Origin: a virus
Virus record (IMG/VR): IMGVR_UViG_3300020195_000150
Span: 1-26,391 of that record
Length of the DNA stretch: 26,391 nt
Strand: one strand, 5' to 3'
The notes under the pieces: model-generated
Seen by the model: the letters and a program-made list of their open reading frames with translations, nothing else
Databases searched by the model: none
What the model was told of the DNA's origin: nothing
Made by a program: the position numbers and the translations under genes
Part shown: piece by piece, positions 15,259 through 22,575 of the stretch
How positions within the stretch are numbered: the first letter of the stretch is position 1
Layout: every line of letters begins with the position of its first letter

Positions 15259-15572
15259 TTTTTTTCGTCATCGTCCATCCGCTCGCTTGTAATCCTGCTG
15301 GCGAGCTTGTTGGCGAGCTCTGTGGCGACACTAATTTCAAGACGATCTATGTTCTCGTGCGTGCAGGGAACCGGCGTCCCTTCATGCTCGAAACTTGGGC
15401 CGCGCCATGACCTGACAAGATGGCGAAGCAGAGAAAGAGAAATTTCCATCTGATTCTCTGCCGCGCCAACCCTTGCCATGTCCTTCACGCTGAGAGCGCT
15501 GGAAATGGAAACAAAGTCTCCATCGCCCAAATCAACTTCTTCTACGTCTTCGTCCCAAACAAGCTTCTTCAT
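15174..15572 (-). CDS. Tail assembly chaperone (gpG-like)
   Basis: The 132-residue product starts at ATG 15572 behind GGAGGATCA. In-frame GTG 15629 gives 19 more residues but lacks a site. It begins MKKLVWDEDVEEVDLGDGDF and contains the amphipathic segment NQMEISLSLLRHLVRSW. Its disordered acidic tail reads DDDEKKESTESSSN. The position between tail tube and tape measure, the small size and the slippery sequence near the C-terminus are the hallmarks of the siphovirus chaperone pair. It should coat the tape measure and recruit tube subunits and is not expected in virions. The unshifted frame ends at TAG 15176-15174. Confidence 0.75.
   Translation of the reverse strand: MKKLVWDEDVEEVDLGDGDFVSISSALSVKDMARVGAAENQMEISLSLLRHLVRSWRGPSFEHEGTPVPCTHENIDRLEISVATELANKLASRITSERMDDDEKKESTESSSNISVIPGVQTTSTAEDVQSE
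15258..15265 (-). promoter_or_regulatory. Slippery site for -1 ribosomal frameshifting (A8)
   Basis: On the mRNA the zero-frame codons read GAA AAA AAA GAA, an uninterrupted run of eight A. It allows both P- and A-site tRNALys to re-pair one base back. The -1 frame is then open to the codon directly before the tape-measure start. No downstream pseudoknot was modelled. Confidence 0.7.
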
Positions 15573-15632
15573 TGATCCTCCATGATCTATCATCCATTCC
15601 AGTGCCGCTCTCTTGTCAAGCGGTAGCACTGA

Positions 15633-16061
15633 CTATACCGTTGTCCAACTGCCTCCGGCTGTCCCGAAGGGAACTAGGCCAGCGTCATACATCACAGCGC
15701 CGCTAATGGCCGCGCTAAGATTGTACTTGTTCAGCAAGAACGAACCCCTGAAAACGGGAAACCCTGCGGCGCTTCCCTTTGGAAATGCCTGAAACAAGTA
15801 TCCTGTCGTTCCGCCGATCAGACCACTGAGGACAATGTGAGAGCCGGTGGCGGCAAGGTCGTCAAAGTGACCCTTGAGCTCTACCTTGCTGTCCGCAAGC
15901 CCCGTCACGTAGTTCTTCTTACTGTCTCCGAATCCAGCGACATCGACCGTGTCCTGATCTGACGGAAGATCAACACTGTTGACGCCGACACTAATATTCC
16001 TGACAGCACTCGCACTGTCAGCTATAGCAACAACCAGATTACGACCGTGCCATTTTGCGAT
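15633..16061 (-). CDS. Short tail tube paralogue with ATC start
   Basis: The conserved N-terminus is encoded from ATC 16061 as (M)AKWHGRN, matching MAKFHGKN of the upstream tail tube gene. GGGAGG precedes both with exactly six bases of spacing. No ATG, GTG or TTG exists in this frame until GTG 15908, which would remove the first 51 residues, including the VDVAGFGDSKKNYV block shared with VDVASFGDTKKNYV of the paralogue. The 142-residue product aligns with the first roughly 145 residues of the 243-residue neighbour and lacks its C-terminal domain. It could be a tube subunit, a terminator/tube-initiator variant or a decoy. AUC initiation is inferred; a base error would be the alternative. Confidence 0.75.
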   Translation of the reverse strand: MAKWHGRNLVVAIADSASAVRNISVGVNSVDLPSDQDTVDVAGFGDSKKNYVTGLADSKVELKGHFDDLAATGSHIVLSGLIGGTTGYLFQAFPKGSAAGFPVFRGSFLLNKYNLSAAISGAVMYDAGLVPFGTAGGSWTTV

Positions 16062-16067
16062 GTCACA

Positions 16068-16073
16068 CCTCCC
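16068..16073 (-). promoter_or_regulatory. Shine-Dalgarno GGGAGG of the ATC-start tube paralogue
   Basis: GGGAGG lies six bases before ATC 16061, the same motif and spacing as before ATG 16813 of the related gene. This fixes the start despite the non-standard codon. Confidence 0.7.
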
Positions 16074-16081
16074 TCTACTAC

Positions 16082-16813
16082 CTAATTGATGTCCACACTA
16101 ACAGCCACCTGAGGCCTAAACGTCCCTCCGCCCATAAGCAGCTTCATGAATTGCGCCGTTCCAGTAAACGCCAGTCCACTGGCGCTTGGAGCCGTTCCTT
16201 GAAGGCCGAACGAAGCAATAATGGCCGTGCCGCTGCTAAACGCCGCCTGTGCTCCGCCGATAAGCCAGACAGTTCCGATATTCCCGGCCCCTACGTCTCC
16301 GTATGAACCGAAGTTCTGGATATACGCTCGTCCTCCACCCGTCGCAGAAGGCGTCGTTGCTACTGCCTCGGTTGTTCCTGCCGCGCCCAATGTTCCCCGC
16401 GAAGCAATCTGGATTGTAGGATCAAGACCCTGCGTGCCACTATTGCTTAGCTTTGTCTTGTATACTACGGCCCCGCCGATACTGGCTTCGACACTGAACG
16501 TATTCTCAAGGCTGGCAGACCCGGCAAATCCGTGCGCGCCCGGAGCCGTTCCGATTAAGAACATGGCATTTACGCTACTGCCGAGCCGGTCTGACAGAAT
16601 CTTATGCGAGCCAACATCTACTGTGTCATCAAAGAAACCGTCATGCGTGGCCTCACTGTCGTACAGGCCCACGACATAGTTCTTCTTCGTGTCTCCAAAT
16701 GACGCTACGTCAACAACGTCCGCCGATTGATCTACGCTGATGCTATTGGCGTAGCCACTCATGTCGTAACCGTCTATGTATACGCGCGCATTTTTACCGT
16801 GGAACTTCGCCAT
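16082..16813 (-). CDS. Major tail tube protein
   Basis: The 243-residue product begins MAKFHGKNARVYIDGYDMSG and has the beta-strand and loop pattern of siphovirus tube proteins: SVDQSADVVDVASFGDTKK, GFFDDTVDVGSHK, and a hydrophobic strand pair around VNAMFLIGTAPG. A second part (about 145-243) rich in Gly, Ala and Ser contains another beta domain, possibly an Ig-like or decoration domain exposed on the tube. It sits between the tail terminator candidate and the chaperone pair, the standard position. The ATG follows GGGAGGTCTCAT. The gene just downstream is a shorter paralogue covering the first part only, so the tube may have two subunit types. Confidence 0.75.
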   Translation of the reverse strand: MAKFHGKNARVYIDGYDMSGYANSISVDQSADVVDVASFGDTKKNYVVGLYDSEATHDGFFDDTVDVGSHKILSDRLGSSVNAMFLIGTAPGAHGFAGSASLENTFSVEASIGGAVVYKTKLSNSGTQGLDPTIQIASRGTLGAAGTTEAVATTPSATGGGRAYIQNFGSYGDVGAGNIGTVWLIGGAQAAFSSGTAIIASFGLQGTAPSASGLAFTGTAQFMKLLMGGGTFRPQVAVSVDIN

Positions 16814-16831
16814 ATGAGACCTCCCTTCTGG

Positions 16832-17278
16832 TCACTCTTGTTCCGCCACCGTGATGTCCTCACAAATTACCACTCCTAACTGCACGTTGGCAAACTTGAC
16901 CATGCCATATTCTTCTACTACGGGCTGCAAATTAGCACTCTCAATATAAGCGTCCCTAATAGCAGCACCGCCGCCAAGACCTAAGAATGGAAACTTGTCT
17001 ATCTGGTCAAGAACTCCTTGCCATGCGGCATTGAGATTCGTAGGGCCGCTCTCTCCACTACTGCGCCACTGCGCGCCTACGGTTAACGGCACATGCCAGT
17101 AATGCAGATGTCCGCCGCCCATAGACTCCCTGACGTGCCGCAGCTTAGGATTCACATCAATTACGGCAACAGGCGTGCGCCCATACGTGTAGACCTTATC
17201 GTCTGAGATACTGATATGCACAGTTCCGCTCGGGAAAATACTGGCGCTTCCCAAACATGCCTGTAACTGGTTGATCAT
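16832..17278 (-). CDS. Tail terminator/tail completion candidate
   Basis: The 148-residue product MINQLQACLGSASIFPSGTV... contains beta strands with a short helix, ending in KFANVQLGVVICEDITVAEQ. Its place directly upstream of the tail tube gene and downstream of the neck/adaptor candidate is where siphoviruses encode the tail terminator, a ring that caps the tube and joins it to the head. The length fits the family (about 130-160). No motif is decisive. The ribosome binding site before ATG 17278 is weak (GAG at a distance), so coupling from the upstream gene is likely. Confidence 0.5.
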   Translation of the reverse strand: MINQLQACLGSASIFPSGTVHISISDDKVYTYGRTPVAVIDVNPKLRHVRESMGGGHLHYWHVPLTVGAQWRSSGESGPTNLNAAWQGVLDQIDKFPFLGLGGGAAIRDAYIESANLQPVVEEYGMVKFANVQLGVVICEDITVAEQE

Positions 17279-17301
17279 CGAGTTGAAGCTGATCTCAGCA
17301 C

Positions 17302-17862
17302 CTACGCATTCGTGTCATCTGCTTCACTTGTGATAGTTCTATTTACCGCTGGGGCGCGCGGACTTTGACCAAATCCTCGCGGAAACTTACCAGCCACCCT
17401 ATTAGTCTCGCCCTCTCTGTCTAACTTGCGAGATCTGGACGTACCCGTAAACACAAGATTAGAACTCAAGCTCGATTGGGCACTGCCAGCGATGCCAATA
17501 TGAACTAGCTGTCCGCTCTCTATGAGCATCACACCTTCGTCCCATTGGTTTTGGAACATCTTCATACGCGGATTCGGTTCCCCGAATTCTGTTACTGGAT
17601 ATGTCATCTCTACGTTCATGCACGAGCGCAGAGCGTTCATCTTCTCGAGCCAGGCAAGGCCATGCTGATTAGCAGGAACAGCCGTGCCATATCCATATCG
17701 CACCAGCAACGCCATCACGTCGGCTTGACCAAACGCCAGCCAGTCATTCACTTGCTCCAGCGTAGGCGCTGTCGCAGTGCTAAACGTACCACTAGCCGTC
17801 AGGTGACGACACCAATTTTGGACGGTGGCTAAAGCCGTGCCTACGCTACGTTCGTACGGCAA
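17302..17862 (-). CDS. Neck/head-tail adaptor candidate with TTG start
   Basis: The preferred start is TTG 17862, seven bases after GAGGAG. An upstream in-frame start at 17916 lies inside the preceding glycosyltransferase gene and lacks a site. The 186-residue product is helical in its first half (PTLEQVNDWLAFGQADVMAL, GLAWLEKMNALRSCM), resembling the helical head-tail adaptor (gp15/gp6-like) proteins. Its tail is basic and disordered. It overlaps the glycosyltransferase end by 17 bases and comes just before the terminator candidate, consistent with a neck role. The family call is tentative. Confidence 0.5.
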   Translation of the reverse strand: MPYERSVGTALATVQNWCRHLTASGTFSTATAPTLEQVNDWLAFGQADVMALLVRYGYGTAVPANQHGLAWLEKMNALRSCMNVEMTYPVTEFGEPNPRMKMFQNQWDEGVMLIESGQLVHIGIAGSAQSSLSSNLVFTGTSRSRKLDREGETNRVAGKFPRGFGQSPRAPAVNRTITSEADDTNA

Positions 17863-19267
17863 GAGAGGTCTCCTCGACGCTCTTAGCGCCATTGGCACTA
17901 GTAACATTGGCAACAAGAGTCAAATCTTCAAGCGGGGCTTCTGTCACAACAGGCGCTTCTACTTCCGATGCGCCAAACGTGGGATCTTCCCATAGTTTAC
18001 CTAGCGGTCCCCATACGCGCGGCTTAATTTCGCTCCAGAGCCGCGTAATCAGCGGTGCCCAGTTTTCGTCAACAAGTGTCTGCCAGTCATACGGCATGGC
18101 AAACTTACGCGCCGCTGTGCGCATGTCGCCGTAGGCATGCCCCAAGTTCTTCTGTTCTGCAAGCATCTTCTGCTGGATGTCCAGCAATGCTTCGGCTGCC
18201 TTATAGGGATCTGCGATTCCCCAGAAGCTGCGCTGTGGCGTCCACTCGCGATGCGTAATAGGGATCTTGTATCCCACTTCGCCAAGCTCCCGACAGGCCG
18301 TCCAGTCGGTTACGACGACAGGCGTCCCGCAGGCTTGGGCCTCCAGAATAGGCAGGCCAAATCCTTCACCGCGCGAGAGCAGAATAAACGCATCCATAGC
18401 GTTATAAACGTTATTCATCTTGTCTGTCGTCAAGCCCATGCTCTGCAACACATACGGGTTAGCGAAACGAAGCTTGTCGATCAAGCCGAAGTCCGTAGCC
18501 ATCTGTTGCAGGTCTGGCCCGCCATGTTCGCCCGTCATCAAACTATGCTGGTAAAAGTACACGTTTTCCGGCTCCGGGCTCATTTTGAGGAACTCGGCCA
18601 TCGCCGTATACATCTCGTTCCACCCCTTACGCGGTGGGAAGCCCTTATTTGCCCCCACGGTGCCCACCAAGAAGCAGTTAGGAGGGAAGCCTAGGGTTTC
18701 CTTAGCTTTGGCCCTTTGGGCGTCGCCAAGGGGCTTGTAGAGGGTCGTTTCAACGCCATGCGGAATATACGTGTACTTAACGCCGTTATCGGCGAGTTCC
18801 TTCGCGGCGCTCTTGCTGTATACCAAGTTCTCATAAGTAACCTGCGTTCGCTCAAGAACCTGTGCCGGGACAGGCTCGTGGTCGATAGGAAACCAAGGAA
18901 GCCAGCGTGCTCCGCGCCAGCCAAAATCAGGCGCAAGAGGCCATAGGTCAAACAAAGTGACAACGACATCAGCATCAAAGATCGAAACATGGTCTTGGAT
19001 AACATCGTTCCCCCACGGGTCGCTACGCGCCGGGTAACATTTGACCTTGATGTGCTCCACCGGCATTTCAAGGCCGATTTCCTGATCGCTTACGCCACCG
19101 CTGATACCGTAGTAGGCCAGAAGAGCGATTTCATCTATCTCTGGCAGCTTGGCCAGCCTTGGAAGCAGCGAATTAGACTGGATACCATATCCCGTCTTTG
19201 CCCAAGGAGCATTTGCGTGATAGAGTAGACGAATGCCGTTTTTCTCCCTAGGAATAAAGTTACTCAT
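17846..19267 (-). CDS. GT4-like glycosyltransferase (GT-B fold)
   Basis: The 473-residue product has GT-B family features. The N-terminal Rossmann domain includes RLLYHANAPWAKTGYGIQ with the glycine-rich acceptor-side loop. The linker YIPHGVETTLYKP is the classical N/H-G-V-D/E segment of GT4. The donor domain has FLVGTVGANKGFPPRKGW and SRGEGFGLPILEAQACGTPV at about 294-313, which is the E-x7-E nucleotide-sugar motif. The C-terminal 60 residues are acidic and disordered. It transfers a sugar from a nucleotide donor. It overlaps the other glycosyltransferase by four bases (ATGA) and lies inside the virion operon, so virion-protein glycosylation is a reasonable inference. Host-surface or DNA modification are alternatives. 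Confidence 0.85.
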   Translation of the reverse strand: MSNFIPREKNGIRLLYHANAPWAKTGYGIQSNSLLPRLAKLPEIDEIALLAYYGISGGVSDQEIGLEMPVEHIKVKCYPARSDPWGNDVIQDHVSIFDADVVVTLFDLWPLAPDFGWRGARWLPWFPIDHEPVPAQVLERTQVTYENLVYSKSAAKELADNGVKYTYIPHGVETTLYKPLGDAQRAKAKETLGFPPNCFLVGTVGANKGFPPRKGWNEMYTAMAEFLKMSPEPENVYFYQHSLMTGEHGGPDLQQMATDFGLIDKLRFANPYVLQSMGLTTDKMNNVYNAMDAFILLSRGEGFGLPILEAQACGTPVVVTDWTACRELGEVGYKIPITHREWTPQRSFWGIADPYKAAEALLDIQQKMLAEQKNLGHAYGDMRTAARKFAMPYDWQTLVDENWAPLITRLWSEIKPRVWGPLGKLWEDPTFGASEVEAPVVTEAPLEDLTLVANVTSANGAKSVEETSLAVRT

Positions 19268-20130
19268 GCTGCCGCCAATTCGGTGAGCTTCCAGAACTCA
19301 CTGGGCGCAAGCACGCACTTTTCCACGAGTTCATCAAAGTCGCCTGCGGTGCAAACTTCTAGCCAACTCTCGATACCGAGCTTGCCACTGGCATACACGC
19401 GCAGTCCCAGAAGCATGGCTTCCAGAATAGAATAGCTAAAGCCATCTACCTGACGCGGCATGTGGATAAACCATTCATGGCTTGCCACGGCGTCATAGAG
19501 TGTTTCCAGGTCAGGGCAGCCGTTGTAACGAGCCGCCGCATTATTGACAAAGTTAAAACTCAGTGGGCCATAGATGTCCAGCACTTGGCCTTCGTTCTCG
19601 GCCCATCTGATAGCAAGATCTACGCCCTTCAGGGGGTGAACTTCGCCGAAGTAGCAAAGCCCCTCGCGCTTCTTACCTTCTGGATGATTATCCCACTTCT
19701 CGCGATGTGGCTTCAGGGCATTGATGTCCATAGGCGGCGCAAGCGCCAAATATGTCTCTTTGGCCTCAATCTGCCAGCCGCTTAAGAACAAGTGCCGATA
19801 CAGAGGGCTTGGGAACATCGTGACATTAGCGTGCTCGCAAAGAGCTTTGGCCCATGTGCGCCCGCTTGAATGATCCTGCCAGAGGTCAAACTGATATCTG
19901 ACATGCGGCTTCTTGCTCTCAACAAGCTGCTGAAGCAGTGTGTCGGGGAAGCTCTTTACGAGGCCCGTAAAGTATGCGTCACAAGTGGAGTCGAGCTCGG
20001 TTGCACCGACGGGGATGCGTACGAGCTCAACCCCACTTGGAGCGCCTTGTTCAAAAAGCTGCATGGCGCGCTGTGCGCCGCCAGCCCGCTCCTCTATCGA
20101 GAAGTCTTTCAAAATTCCAATGCGAGTCAT
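19264..20130 (-). CDS. Second GT4-like glycosyltransferase, compact
   Basis: The 288-residue product is shorter than a typical GT4 enzyme but keeps the fold order. GILKDFSIEERAGGAQRAM forms the N-terminal glycine-containing strand-turn. GLCYFGEVHPLKGVDLAI starts the donor domain, and VDGFSYSILEAMLLGLRVYA carries the S-x-x-E portion of the E-x7-E region. The acidic position before it is Asp rather than Glu. A short acceptor domain is likely. The ATG follows GGAGGTTACTT. It is co-transcribed and overlaps the larger enzyme, so the pair may act sequentially on one acceptor. Confidence 0.75.
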   Translation of the reverse strand: MTRIGILKDFSIEERAGGAQRAMQLFEQGAPSGVELVRIPVGATELDSTCDAYFTGLVKSFPDTLLQQLVESKKPHVRYQFDLWQDHSSGRTWAKALCEHANVTMFPSPLYRHLFLSGWQIEAKETYLALAPPMDINALKPHREKWDNHPEGKKREGLCYFGEVHPLKGVDLAIRWAENEGQVLDIYGPLSFNFVNNAAARYNGCPDLETLYDAVASHEWFIHMPRQVDGFSYSILEAMLLGLRVYASGKLGIESWLEVCTAGDFDELVEKCVLAPSEFWKLTELAAA

Positions 20131-20151
20131 AAGTAACCTCCATGTTACCGT

Positions 20152-20553
20152 TTACTGCAAAACATCCTGAATTTTTACGGTCGCGCTAACTGTGCCAGCC
20201 GTCCCAAGGGACGTGCCGACATACTTCATACGCAAGCCTCCTGCTTGGTCAATCTTCAGTCCGTCATACCGCGCGGCAGTTACCCAATCAAAGGGCACTG
20301 AATCATTTGCTGGAATCATAAATACGCCTACTGTTCCAGCAGCCGCCGCGCTGCCATTTAAGAGACCAACATGCACGGCATTCCCCGAGTTATTGTTGAT
20401 CACTCCCTTTTGCAGCAAGAAGTATGGATTTGTCCCGCCCTGATTGGCTGCACCGCCCATTGTCGCCGTGCCAGGAAGATCACAGACAACGGGCGTACCC
20501 GCTCCCATGACCGTAGGCGCAAAGATTTGAACTTGCGGTCTGCTTGCTGGCAT
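20152..20553 (-). CDS. Hypothetical virion-type protein, 133 aa
   Basis: The product is rich in Gly, Ala, Thr and Val with no charged clusters, as in beta-rich structural proteins: QVQIFAPTVMGAGTPVVCDL, NNNSGNAVHVGLLNGSAAAA, then AARYDGLKIDQAGGLRMKYV. ATG 20553 directly follows the upstream TAA, with CGGAGTAGC as ribosome binding site. It lies between the capsid and neck genes. It could be a head decoration, head fibre or neck whisker protein. No family is recognised. Confidence 0.6.
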   Translation of the reverse strand: MPASRPQVQIFAPTVMGAGTPVVCDLPGTATMGGAANQGGTNPYFLLQKGVINNNSGNAVHVGLLNGSAAAAGTVGVFMIPANDSVPFDWVTAARYDGLKIDQAGGLRMKYVGTSLGTAGTVSATVKIQDVLQ

Positions 20554-20994
20554 TTATGCTACTCCGGCCCCGTACGGATACGACACGACAGTACTATTAG
20601 CTGCTGTCCCAAACTGAAGAACAAATAACGTTCCACCGATATTGAAACCAATCATGGCGCTGGCGCCTGTGAATCCAGTAACGATATCACCGACACTGCC
20701 TCCGGCGTTTGCTGCTGTGCCGAATCCACTTGTGCTTCCACCGATAGCTCGACCGGCGGATGGAATTCTCAACCTATTCGTGCTCAGGTCAAGCAGACCG
20801 ATAGTCCCAGCGACAGACGTACCATCTACGGTCAAGGAGAGCGTGCCTGCCGTTACGCCTGTGCCGCCAACGACTCCGCCGTTATAGCTGTTGATAAATC
20901 CCATCCGTGCGGCTGGAACTTGCGACTGTGTATTACCGCGAAGACTTATGCTCCGCATAAAATCTGCTCGCCTGCGCCACTTTTCCGATGCCAT
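20554..20994 (-). CDS. Hypothetical virion-type protein, 146 aa
   Basis: A short basic N-terminus (MASEKWRRRADFMRSISLRG) precedes a glycine-rich beta-type body: NSYNGGVVGGTGVTAGTLSL, a hydrophilic loop STNRLRIPSAGR and the end GTLFVLQFGTAANSTVVSYP. There is no signal peptide. GGAGATATAC, a T7-like ribosome binding site, precedes the ATG. Like its downstream neighbour it is probably a small virion or head-surface protein. No domain is recognised. Confidence 0.6.
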   Translation of the reverse strand: MASEKWRRRADFMRSISLRGNTQSQVPAARMGFINSYNGGVVGGTGVTAGTLSLTVDGTSVAGTIGLLDLSTNRLRIPSAGRAIGGSTSGFGTAANAGGSVGDIVTGFTGASAMIGFNIGGTLFVLQFGTAANSTVVSYPYGAGVA

Positions 20995-21005
20995 GTATAT
21001 CTCCT

Positions 21006-21023
21006 ATCCGGACAAGGCCGGAT
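21006..21023. repeat. Inverted repeat before a virion-type gene
   Basis: ATCCGG and CCGGAT flank a six-base spacer just upstream of the GGAGATATAC ribosome binding site. It could form a short hairpin in the leader but has no T-tract, so it is not a standard terminator. Confidence 0.3.
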
Positions 21024-21052
21024 TAATATACCCCGCAAACTTCATTGTTTGC

Positions 21053-21523
21053 TTAGCCGCCGAGCGAAATCCTTTTCGGTCGTTCTTTTCCTGTCGCTAC
21101 GCGCTGCCCCGCGTATGGATCCGCGTCTGAGAGCCCCTCTACTTCTGAGGCACCAACGTCCCAGCCAGTATCTCCCTTGTCTGGGTCGCCGGTGCCACCA
21201 CGAAGCATAGGTTTCGCTCCTGACTTGACCGCCACTTTCTCATCGAGGTCAATCATGGGATTGCACTGACCCCGCCACTTAACCCCATGAGCGCGGACAT
21301 ACTGATCCGTTACGCTGCCCAGAAACTCACGCCCGCATTTGCAAGTATATGTTTCTACGTTCGGTTCCAGTTCCCTTACATAGCCCCAGCCCAGCAACTT
21401 CTCGTCATTAAGCTGACTGGACATCGTAAAGACCTGTCCGCGCTCAAGTGGATTACTTGTGCTGAATTCCGGACCATAAATCTTCATGTGGTCCGAGACG
21501 CAAGCTACTTTCTTAGAACTCAT
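21053..21523 (-). CDS. Small zinc-knuckle-like head-region protein, 156 aa
   Basis: ATG 21523 follows GATGGAGGAATAGT. The product has a metal-binding-type knuckle YTCKCGREFLG and, after about 20 residues, RAHGVKWRGQCNP, so a zinc site from two or three Cys and a His is possible. The C-terminal 60 residues are Gly/Asp-rich and disordered (GGTGDPDKGDTGWDVGASEV). It follows the major capsid gene and precedes two virion-type genes. No family is recognised. It may be a head-completion or accessory protein. Confidence 0.65.
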   Translation of the reverse strand: MSSKKVACVSDHMKIYGPEFSTSNPLERGQVFTMSSQLNDEKLLGWGYVRELEPNVETYTCKCGREFLGSVTDQYVRAHGVKWRGQCNPMIDLDEKVAVKSGAKPMLRGGTGDPDKGDTGWDVGASEVEGLSDADPYAGQRVATGKERPKRISLGG

Positions 21524-21558
21524 ACTATTCCTCCATCATCCATGATGAAACTAATTAC

Positions 21559-22569
21559 CTACGCCGCCGCTGAAGCCATGAAAATACCCGACTGTGTTTC
21601 GGTAATCTTCACGTCCCAGTAGCCATGCGCTTCAATAACGTCCTTACGTCGCTTGTCTTCGCGATAGCGCCGGATGAACTGCATGCCGCCGCCCGTCATT
21701 GGCTGCCAGAAGAAGTTCATACCCGCCGCCGGATTGAACCTGGAAGCCGCCGGAGGCGTGTGGAGCAACAGCGCGTTAGCGCCGTACATGCGGGTCAGCG
21801 TCGGCGTGTCGTTACCCGTTGCCTCGATGCTGCTACGGAAAATACCGCGACCGACGAGAACTTCATCAATCTCAAGCATGCTGGCAAGCTGAGCTTTTGT
21901 CATCAGCGCGGGACTACCACTGGTAGCGCCGCCCTTGATGCGATCGATAAAGTCGGGGTGGTGCTTCAAACGCCGCCACGTCAGCGGCCCAAGAACGAGC
22001 TTGTTCGGACGAACACCTGTGTTCTGCTCAACGGTGTCGAGGTTGTTCTCGAATTCCGTGAACGGGTCGCTGCCGCCGTAGTCTCCGAACTGCGTGAAGT
22101 CCGTGCCGCCTGTGCGGTCGGTGCCCCAAACGCCGGTCGCAAAGGCTTTCCGCACCCATTCAAGCTCACGCCTGATGCGCAGAATTTCCGTCGCCAGCTT
22201 GGTCGCTTCCATGTCGAGCTGGAACACGGCATCTGCATTGCTCCGAAGTTCGTCCGGGATGTCCACGCCGATAGCGTAGTTAATGCAGAAGAACGTGTTG
22301 GTCATGTCAACACGGTAGCCAACCTTGCGGGCTTCGGTTCCAGGAGCACGCACAAGTGCGCCACTGCCTGCCCCAGAGAGACCGAGATCTTCGGAACCCT
22401 GGAAGAAGTCGCCACGATTGTACTTCACATAGATGTTAGACTGCTTGTCGCTTGGCACGGTCGGAAAGACCGTGTCTGCGATGTAAGAAATTGGATCGTT
22501 TGCAAAGCCGATACTGACATCTGTCAGCGCGGCATTTACATGGACATCGCCTACGTCCGGCTGATTGAT
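21559..22569 (-). CDS. Major capsid protein with apparent ATC start
   Basis: The body resembles a major capsid family whose N-terminus carries the pattern LT-(N/D)-(I/V)-S-(V/I), a (F/Y)IA--VFP-VPV segment and then KQS-Y. Here it reads ALTDVSIGFANDPISYIADT, VFPTVPSDKQSNIYVKY and RAPGTEARKVGY, with a C-terminal FWQPMTGGGMQFIRRYRED. That conserved N-terminus lies upstream of GTG 22458, the first ordinary start codon. Between the in-frame TAG and this GTG the only credible initiator is ATC 22569, nine bases after GGAGG, giving 336 residues. The protein should form the HK97-fold shell and is likely processed or assembled with the nearby protease/scaffold. Residues 5-12, DVGDVHVN, recur in that protease/scaffold. 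Confidence 0.85.
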   Translation of the reverse strand: MNQPDVGDVHVNAALTDVSIGFANDPISYIADTVFPTVPSDKQSNIYVKYNRGDFFQGSEDLGLSGAGSGALVRAPGTEARKVGYRVDMTNTFFCINYAIGVDIPDELRSNADAVFQLDMEATKLATEILRIRRELEWVRKAFATGVWGTDRTGGTDFTQFGDYGGSDPFTEFENNLDTVEQNTGVRPNKLVLGPLTWRRLKHHPDFIDRIKGGATSGSPALMTKAQLASMLEIDEVLVGRGIFRSSIEATGNDTPTLTRMYGANALLLHTPPAASRFNPAAGMNFFWQPMTGGGMQFIRRYREDKRRKDVIEAHGYWDVKITETQSGIFMASAAA

Positions 22570-22575
22570 TTTACT

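Noticed and set aside
15633-15908. 91-aa protein starting at GTG 15908
   Set aside because: The upstream 51 codons are clearly homologous to the tail tube start and have the matching ribosome binding site.
20997-21052. 13-aa mini-ORF (MKFAGYINPALSG) before the 146-aa virion-type gene
   Set aside because: Very short and without a ribosome binding site; the bases are better explained as a leader with an inverted repeat.
21559-22458. Major capsid protein starting at GTG 22458
   Set aside because: This would cut off 37 codons encoding the conserved capsid N-terminus, and no ribosome binding site precedes the GTG.
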